Below, piece by piece: positions 13,377 through 18,021 of a stretch of 18,021 nucleotides of DNA (its first letter is position 1; each line of letters opens with the position of its first letter). Under the pieces are notes generated by a model. That model saw only the letters and a list, made by a program, of their open reading frames with translations. It was not told the DNA's origin and made no database searches. The DNA lies in the NCBI GenBank assembly GCA_034421515.1, contig DAOUKH010000100.1, forward strand, positions 1 to 18,021, read 5' to 3'. Both the position numbers and the translations under genes were made by a program. This DNA comes from DAOUKH01 sp034421515 (GTDB lineage Bacteria; Chloroflexota; Dehalococcoidia; SHYB01).

Positions 13377-16220
13377 CTACGGGGTGACCTCGTACTCGAC
13401 CTGCGCCACTTTGCGCCCGTCCTCGTACACGTATACCCAGTAGCGCCCCGGCGCCCACGGGGCCGGCGGCTCCACGCCGACCCGAATTCTTTCGGGCTCG
13501 GCGGCGAGCTGCTCCTCGGCGGTCAGGGTCACGCTCTGGCGTCGAATGGCGAAGCCGTCCTCGAACACCTCGACGACGTCCAGATGGGTCCGGTGGGGGC
13601 CGCCCACAACCTGATAGGAATACTCCAAGGTGAGCCAGAGCCGATCGGTCACCTCCGCGGCGGAGAAGACGGAAATGGGCGGGCCCTCCTCGGTGGTCGA
13701 GACGAATGCTTCGTCGATCCCACCGTTGATCCCGGTCAGCCTGGCGTCGACGGATCCGCGGTCCAGGCGGCTGTCGTCATGCGCCACCGTCCCGTCGTAC
13801 CACCGGGCGGTAATGTTTGCGATGGCGGCGGCGTAGGACCGGTACACATTCCTGATGTCGTCAATCCCTACCGGGACCTCGTTGCCATCGATGTCCTCGA
13901 CCTCCGAAAGGCGATACAGGGTCCGGAAGCCTTGGCGGAACGCCCCGTCGCCCAGCGTGAGATAGAGGTCGAGGAATAACCGCTCGCCGAGCGCGTCGGC
14001 GCAGTTGAAGGCGTCGTAGCCCCGCGCTTCATTCAGCCGTTCGAGCGCGTCAATCGTCTGGACTTGGGCGCAGGGAGCGTATTCAGGGTCTAAGGGGCGG
14101 CCGGTGCGGGCGCCTTCGGCGATGGAGGCCATGAGGGCCGAGGCCCCGTCGTCGACCCATTCGGGGTTGTTATTCCAGTAATAGCGGGCGGCCTCACGCG
14201 CGATGATCCAAGGGACGGCATCCGCCTTGGGGCTACCGTCGTCGACGTCATAAGCGGGGCGCACCGCGGCGTGGGAGCCGAAGTGAGCGGCAACTTCGGA
14301 CTCGGTGACCTCTTCCCCGAAGAGCAGGGTCACGTGGCGCGTGGGGAACGGCTCGGACATGAAGGCCTCGGCGCCGCGTACGGCTTGCTCCCACAGGTCC
14401 ATGCTGCGCAGCGCGCCCGGGCGGGTGCGAATAATGACCAGCTCCACGTCGCCGGATAGCGGCAACGAGACGGTGCGTTGCTCGACGGCGACTTGCTCTG
14501 GGTCTAACAGGACGTCGATCAGCTGGGGATTGGTCACGCTCACGTCGTTCAGCACCGCGACGACCTGCGCCCAGAAGTCCGTGATGCCGCCGCTCAGGGT
14601 CGGGTGCGATAGGACCCGCTGAAAGTCCCGGTTCCAATATGCGAGCAGGCGCAGGGAGTCGACGGCATCCGCGTCGGCGGGCCCTATGGATTCCAAGAAG
14701 GGCATGTCCAGGAGCCGCAGGGCCGCGGCCTCATCGCCATAGGCAACCCAACGGAGGTCCTGGACGACGTCGGTCTCCGACTCGCTGAGGCCGTCGGCGA
14801 CCCATGGCCTGCCTATGACGGCGCCGAAGACCGGCCGGTAGAACGTCGCGAGGTTGACCAGCCCTTGCACGCCATCGCGTTCAGCGCCGTCGATGCCGTC
14901 GGCGACCCAGGGAAGCCCCGTAATCGCCTCTGCCAACGCGGGGTGGTTCTGCTGGAGCCACACGGCGTTGGCCAAGCCCGTCCACGCCGCGGCGTAGGGC
15001 GGCGCCGGCCCCGGCGTGGGGGTCGGCCCTCCCGGCGTGGGCGTGGCGGTTGCCGGGCTTTGGGTAGGCGCCGGCGTAGACGTGGGCCGGGGCCGCGCGG
15101 TCGGCGTGGGGGTAACGGTCGCCACAGGCGCGGCGGTGGGCGACGGCCGCGGACGCGGGGTCGGCGTGGGCAACCCTTGCCACAACGCGTAGGCATGGGC
15201 CTCGGCGGTGAGGGCGGCCTCGTAGGCCACAAGCGCCGCGGCGCGCTCCTCGCCCGTGGCCGCTTCGTAGGCCGCCAGGGCTTCTCGCACCGCCTGCTCT
15301 GCCGCCTCCCAGGCCTCGAAGGCCGTCACCGTCGGCGTCGAGGTAGGCGCGGGCGCCGCCGTGGCGATCGCCGCGGGTGTCGGAGTGGGGCTTGGAGCGG
15401 GGGTCGACTCTACGCCGGCAGGAGTGGGCGTGGGGGTCGGCGGTGAGGTGGGCGTCGGCGTCGCGGTCGGTGCGACCACCACGATCGTCGGAGGGTCGTC
15501 TTGCTCAGAGAGCACCAGGTATACGATCACGCCGACGACGGCCAGCAGGGCCACGACCGCGACAAGCGGCCACGCGGCGCGGGGAAGGCCGCCGGACTTG
15601 GGCGGCCCGGGCGGGTCTCCGGAAGCTGGGGGTGGCGTGTCCCGCGGTCCTTCTGGGGGCGTGCCCGGTCCCGGCGACGTTGGCGGCTTCTCTTGTGGCC
15701 TTTCCGGAGGTGTCTCCGCCTGTCTCCGCGGCGGCGCCGGTGGCGTCTCCGGAGGCAAGTCCGTTTGCCGTCGCGGGCTTGGAGGTTGCTCCGGTGGCGT
15801 CTGTGTTTGCTTCGGCGGAGCCGGGGGTGCCGCCCGTGGCCGCTCCGGAGCCTGCTCATGGCGCCTGCGGCGTTCCTCTTCTTCCCGCTCGGCCTGCACG
15901 CGCTTTTCGCATGCGGCGCAGCGGGCTAGGCGCGCGGCTTGGTCGAGGGGCACCCGCTCTCCAAGGTTGCCGTGGGTGCCGCAGACCACGTTGTAGAGCA
16001 GGGTCTCGCCCTCGCGGCCCGCGCCGAGCACGGTGGCGGCGAACGGCTCGCTACACCAGGGACACGCGGTGTAAGGCGCGCTTCCCCTCGGCTCCGGGGA
16101 CACGTGGACGCCGTAGCCGGAGTGGCCGCAGAAGCGGCATATGGCCCAGCCCCGGAACACTCCGGGCGCCGGACGCTCGGGCGGCTGTCCTTCGCCGTAG
16201 ACTTCTTGGTCGTCGCTCAT
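13377..16220 (-). CDS. Large single-pass surface protein: zinc ribbons, Thr-Pro stalks, helical repeats, degenerate peptidase-MA-like domain
   Basis: The 947-residue product starts at ATG 16220 without an obvious ribosome binding site. The N-terminal 110 residues hold CxxC pairs at 28/31, 53/56 and 101/104 plus C80-x2-H83, a cytoplasmic zinc-ribbon-like head. A charged and Pro-rich linker (about 111-212) and one membrane helix (216-237) follow. Outside lie a Thr-Pro stalk (250-298), an Ala-rich helical module (302-357) and a second stalk (350-408). Next come three to four repeats of about 34 residues with PWVADG (437-442 and 472-477) and a domain with AREAARYYWNNNPEWVDDG (674-692), which resembles a gluzincin HExxH...WxxEG site with both His replaced by Arg. 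A beta-rich C-terminus (about 850-947) ends the chain. It is probably a wall-facing binding or scaffold protein, and follows the CAP-domain gene by 109 bases. Confidence 0.8.
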   Translation of the reverse strand: MSDDQEVYGEGQPPERPAPGVFRGWAICRFCGHSGYGVHVSPEPRGSAPYTACPWCSEPFAATVLGAGREGETLLYNVVCGTHGNLGERVPLDQAARLARCAACEKRVQAEREEEERRRRHEQAPERPRAAPPAPPKQTQTPPEQPPSPRRQTDLPPETPPAPPRRQAETPPERPQEKPPTSPGPGTPPEGPRDTPPPASGDPPGPPKSGGLPRAAWPLVAVVALLAVVGVIVYLVLSEQDDPPTIVVVAPTATPTPTSPPTPTPTPAGVESTPAPSPTPTPAAIATAAPAPTSTPTVTAFEAWEAAEQAVREALAAYEAATGEERAAALVAYEAALTAEAHAYALWQGLPTPTPRPRPSPTAAPVATVTPTPTARPRPTSTPAPTQSPATATPTPGGPTPTPGPAPPYAAAWTGLANAVWLQQNHPALAEAITGLPWVADGIDGAERDGVQGLVNLATFYRPVFGAVIGRPWVADGLSESETDVVQDLRWVAYGDEAAALRLLDMPFLESIGPADADAVDSLRLLAYWNRDFQRVLSHPTLSGGITDFWAQVVAVLNDVSVTNPQLIDVLLDPEQVAVEQRTVSLPLSGDVELVIIRTRPGALRSMDLWEQAVRGAEAFMSEPFPTRHVTLLFGEEVTESEVAAHFGSHAAVRPAYDVDDGSPKADAVPWIIAREAARYYWNNNPEWVDDGASALMASIAEGARTGRPLDPEYAPCAQVQTIDALERLNEARGYDAFNCADALGERLFLDLYLTLGDGAFRQGFRTLYRLSEVEDIDGNEVPVGIDDIRNVYRSYAAAIANITARWYDGTVAHDDSRLDRGSVDARLTGINGGIDEAFVSTTEEGPPISVFSAAEVTDRLWLTLEYSYQVVGGPHRTHLDVVEVFEDGFAIRRQSVTLTAEEQLAAEPERIRVGVEPPAPWAPGRYWVYVYEDGRKVAQVEYEVTP
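14145..14198 (-). other. Degenerate metallopeptidase motif (RExxR) within the surface protein
   Basis: Codons 675-692 read R-E-A-A-R-Y-Y-W...E-W-V-D-D-G. Peptidase-MA-like proteins have H-E-x-x-H-[YF]-x-W and W-x-x-E-G here. The two Arg codons, CGT and CGC, are each one transition from His codons CAT and CAC. Confidence 0.6.
14997..15173 (-). repeat. Thr-Pro low-complexity stalk 2 of the zinc-ribbon surface protein
   Basis: Codons 350-408 encode runs of P-T-P-T-P interleaved with Ala and Arg, an extended and probably surface-exposed linker. The DNA is a degenerate (GGCGTG)n-like repeat on the plus strand. Confidence 0.7.
15150..15317 (-). other. 56-residue Ala-rich helical module, copy in zinc-ribbon protein
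   Basis: Residues 302-357 (EAWEAAEQAV ... GLPTPTPRP) match 41 of 56 positions, without gaps, to residues encoded at 17473-17640 in the neighbouring CAP-domain gene. AYEAA occurs twice, 15 residues apart, so the module is itself an internal duplication and probably a helical hairpin or coiled coil. Confidence 0.75.
15327..15473 (-). repeat. Thr-Pro low-complexity stalk 1 of the zinc-ribbon surface protein
   Basis: Codons 250-298 encode a Thr/Pro/Ala-rich linker directly after the membrane helix (codons 216-237). Confidence 0.7.
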
Positions 16221-16270
16221 CGGTTGGCTGCCGCCGGAGGGCGGCGCGCGGGGAATTCCTCACCCACTCA

Positions 16271-16276
16271 AGTGTA
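16271..16276 (-). promoter_or_regulatory. Possible -10 element (TACACT) for the zinc-ribbon surface protein gene
   Basis: TACACT on the minus strand lies 50 bases upstream of ATG 16220 within the 109-base gap after the CAP-domain gene. No good -35 is present. Confidence 0.3.
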
Positions 16277-16329
16277 CGCCCTAGCGCCGGGACGGGGTTT
16301 GACTGGGCAACGGGATGGAGTTGGTCTCC

Positions 16330-18021
16330 TTAGCCGTAGGTCTCGGGCGGCGGCACCTGGTAGAAGATGGAATACGTCGAGATGAGGACCGCTTCCTCGC
16401 CATTGACACTTCCCCAGACGAGGACGGTATAGACCCCGGGGCCGAGGTGCAAGATGGAGCGAAGATCCGCGGCTACGGCTAAGGCGTGCTCGGACACGGC
16501 CCACACCGAGGGTGTCATCGCCTGCCCGATGACGCGCAGGGGGGGCGCCGGCGTGGGGGTCGGCGGGGCGGCGGTCGGCGGCGGCGTGTCCGCGGGCACG
16601 CCATAGGGGTCGCGGCAATAGGTTTCCGTGACATAGCTAAACGGCGTGTCGAACCCTTCAGCGAGCGGCGCGCTGATCTCGCCGACGAACCTTCCGTAGT
16701 TGTAACAGTCGGCCTGCGCGACTTGCCCTCTGGTGAGAGTCTGCGGGGGCGGGTCGTAGTAGATCCTGATGGTGAGGTCGCCCGCTGGGCCGCCTTGATT
16801 GCCGCCGGAGGGCTCGAGGTCTCGGAAGGCCGCGCCGTTCTTCAGCGTTCCCGCCATGGAGAGCATGCCGTTGGAGTCGATGGCCGGGAGCAGGGTGTAG
16901 TCGACGTAGTCGCCCTCGAAGATCTGATAGGCGGCATAGTGCTGGAAGCTCCAGGCGAGGCCGATGCTCGCCTTCTTGTGGAAGGGGTCGAGGATGTTGC
17001 CGCGGTCGCCGGGGTCACCCAGCCAGGCGTTCATGGCGTCGCGGATGACCTGCTCGATGCCGCCATGCGGGATGGCGTTGATCGGGCAGTGGTCGGGGCC
17101 GGTCTCGTTTTCGACGTTGGACTGGTAGCCGCCCCCCAAGCTGTACCGCATGTACGGCTTGAGCCCGTCGAGGCCCCAGTGTCCGCTGTAGCAGTCGGCT
17201 AGCGCGGACTCCGCCTGGACTTGGGGAGCCCGGTTGTCGCCGAGGTCGAGCGGCGGTACGCCCGCCCTCCGGCGCGCCTCGTTGATGAGCTCGAGCATGA
17301 ACTCCTTGTAGTCGCGGAGGGACGGGGTGGGGGTTGCGGTCGGACGCGCCGTTGCCGTCGCGGTCGGCGTCGGCGGCAGGGGCGTGGGGGTGGGCGCCGG
17401 TGTCGGGGTGGCGGTAGGCAGCGGCGTGGGAGTGTGGGTCGGCGGCAGCGGCGTGGGGGTGGGTGTTGGAGTCGGACGCGGCGTCGGGGTGGGGAGCCCG
17501 TGCAGCACCGCGTAGGCATGGGCCTCCGCTTCCAGGGCGGCCTCGTACGCCGCGAGCGCCTCGGGCCGCGCGTCACCCACCGCTGCCTCGTACGCTGCCA
17601 ACGCCACCGCGACTCCCTGTTGCGCGGCCTGCCACGCCTCATGCTCCGGCCCCGGCGGCGCCAGCGTGGGCGTGGGCGTCGCCGTTGGGGTCGAGGTCGG
17701 CGTGGCCGTGGGAGTCGCCGACGGCGTCGAGGTCGGGGTGGGGGTCGGCGTCGGCGTCGGCGTGAGGGTCGCCGTGGGCATGACCGCCGCCGGCGGTGGA
17801 AGGTTCACCGGCTCGAAGGAATCATCGCCGCCCGTGAGGGCGTTGACGATCACCACTAGGACGATGACGCCGAGCGCGATGAACATCCAACGCCGCCAAC
17901 CCCAGCGGCCGGCCGACGGCGGGGCGGGGCCGCCGCCCGGCGGAGGTCGCGGGGGCGGAGGCGGCGCGCCGGTCGGGCCGCCGCGAGCGCCGCCGGTCGG
18001 GCCGGAGCGCGGCGGTGGCGG
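16330..18021 (-). CDS. Membrane-anchored CAP/SCP-domain protein with Thr-Pro stalks, N-terminus off window
   Basis: The frame is open to the right edge, so the gene starts outside; 563 codons are visible. Before the Met at 17886 (used for numbering) lies a Pro/Gly-rich basic stretch of 45 codons ending GRWGWRRW, the cytoplasmic side of a membrane helix (about 2-17, FIALGVIVLVVIVNAL). Then come a Thr-Pro stalk (37-78), the Ala-rich helical module (83-138), a second stalk (131-189) and a CAP domain from LRDYKEFMLELINEARR. CAP signatures are SGHWGLDG (His236), SNVENETG (Glu259/261), AMNAWLGDPGDRGNILDP (285-302) and ASIGLAW (306-312). A last Pro-Thr linker (433-449) precedes a C-terminal beta domain. 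CAP proteins act outside the cell as lipid binders, peptidase-like or toxin-like factors; bacterial roles are mostly unknown. It is upstream of, and shares modules with, the zinc-ribbon surface protein. Confidence 0.85.
   Translation of the reverse strand, partial: PPPPRSGPTGGARGGPTGAPPPPPRPPPGGGPAPPSAGRWGWRRWMFIALGVIVLVVIVNALTGGDDSFEPVNLPPPAAVMPTATLTPTPTPTPTPTSTPSATPTATPTSTPTATPTPTLAPPGPEHEAWQAAQQGVAVALAAYEAAVGDARPEALAAYEAALEAEAHAYAVLHGLPTPTPRPTPTPTPTPLPPTHTPTPLPTATPTPAPTPTPLPPTPTATATARPTATPTPSLRDYKEFMLELINEARRRAGVPPLDLGDNRAPQVQAESALADCYSGHWGLDGLKPYMRYSLGGGYQSNVENETGPDHCPINAIPHGGIEQVIRDAMNAWLGDPGDRGNILDPFHKKASIGLAWSFQHYAAYQIFEGDYVDYTLLPAIDSNGMLSMAGTLKNGAAFRDLEPSGGNQGGPAGDLTIRIYYDPPPQTLTRGQVAQADCYNYGRFVGEISAPLAEGFDTPFSYVTETYCRDPYGVPADTPPPTAAPPTPTPAPPLRVIGQAMTPSVWAVSEHALAVAADLRSILHLGPGVYTVLVWGSVNGEEAVLISTYSIFYQVPPPETYG
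17320..17496 (-). repeat. Thr-Pro low-complexity stalk 2 of the CAP-domain protein
   Basis: Codons 131-189 (counted from the Met at 17886) encode almost continuous P-T-P-T-P-L-P-P-T units. The DNA repeats GGCGTGGGGGT-like blocks on the plus strand and is prone to length variation or misassembly. Confidence 0.75.
17473..17640 (-). other. 56-residue Ala-rich helical module, copy in CAP-domain protein
   Basis: Residues 83-138 (EAWQAAQQGV ... GLPTPTPRP) are the counterpart of the module at 15150-15317. They also carry two AYEAA blocks 15 residues apart. Confidence 0.75.
17653..17778 (-). repeat. Thr-Pro low-complexity stalk 1 of the CAP-domain protein
   Basis: Codons 37-78 encode PTPTPTPTPTSTPSATPT-like sequence between the membrane helix and the helical module. 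Confidence 0.75.

Noticed and set aside
17320..17780. Short-unit DNA repeat resembling a tandem array or CRISPR-like block
   Set aside because: The repetition comes from Thr-Pro codons in a continuous reading frame; there are no constant repeats with unique spacers.

Overview
The window is high-GC bacterial DNA. Its gene content points to an uncultured Chloroflexota lineage, most likely the Dehalococcoidia/SAR202 group. This is an inference. It rests on several unrelated luciferase-like flavin oxidoreductases side by side with a CaiB/BaiF CoA-transferase, VOC-fold enzymes and alpha/beta hydrolases, and on membrane-anchored surface proteins with long Thr-Pro linkers. An F420-using actinobacterium is the main alternative. 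No transposase, integrase, phage gene or CRISPR array was seen.

Positions 1-10107 are a catabolic or secondary-metabolism region made of short transcription units. A luciferase-like oxidoreductase (1-721, minus, cut by the window edge) diverges from an MmgE/PrpD-family gene (831-2207, plus). The latter converges on a minus-strand pair: a dienelactone-hydrolase-like gene followed by a luciferase-like oxidoreductase (3938-2204). A divergent promoter region containing a palindromic repeat then leads to two VOC genes and a CaiB/BaiF CoA-transferase (4130-6897, plus). Next come a minus-strand alpha/beta hydrolase (6907-7737), tRNA-Gln(TTG) (7779-7852), a 45-residue CxCxxC microprotein (7871-8008), and a second hydrolase plus luciferase-like pair (10107-8038). 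Hydrolase followed by flavin oxidoreductase thus occurs twice. This would suit oxygen insertion (possibly Baeyer-Villiger type) and ester or lactone hydrolysis of a cyclic or aromatic-like substrate, followed by CoA transfer and PrpD-type chemistry. The substrate cannot be read from sequence.

Positions 10349-13155 hold a small hydrophobic protein built on an exact 14-residue repeat (minus). It diverges from a 14-helix DHA2-type MFS exporter that is translationally coupled to a tandem EthD-like alpha+beta-barrel protein (plus).

Positions 13377-18021 (minus) encode two large single-pass membrane proteins with Thr-Pro-rich stalks. The upstream one (N-terminus off the window) ends in a CAP/SCP domain. 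The downstream one has a cytoplasmic zinc-ribbon-like head, a ~34-residue helical repeat and a peptidase-MA-like domain whose HExxH motif reads RExxR. Both carry the same 56-residue Ala-rich helical module between the stalks.

Four intergenic regions share an extended -10 element of the form TGCTAnnnT, which looks like the local housekeeping promoter.
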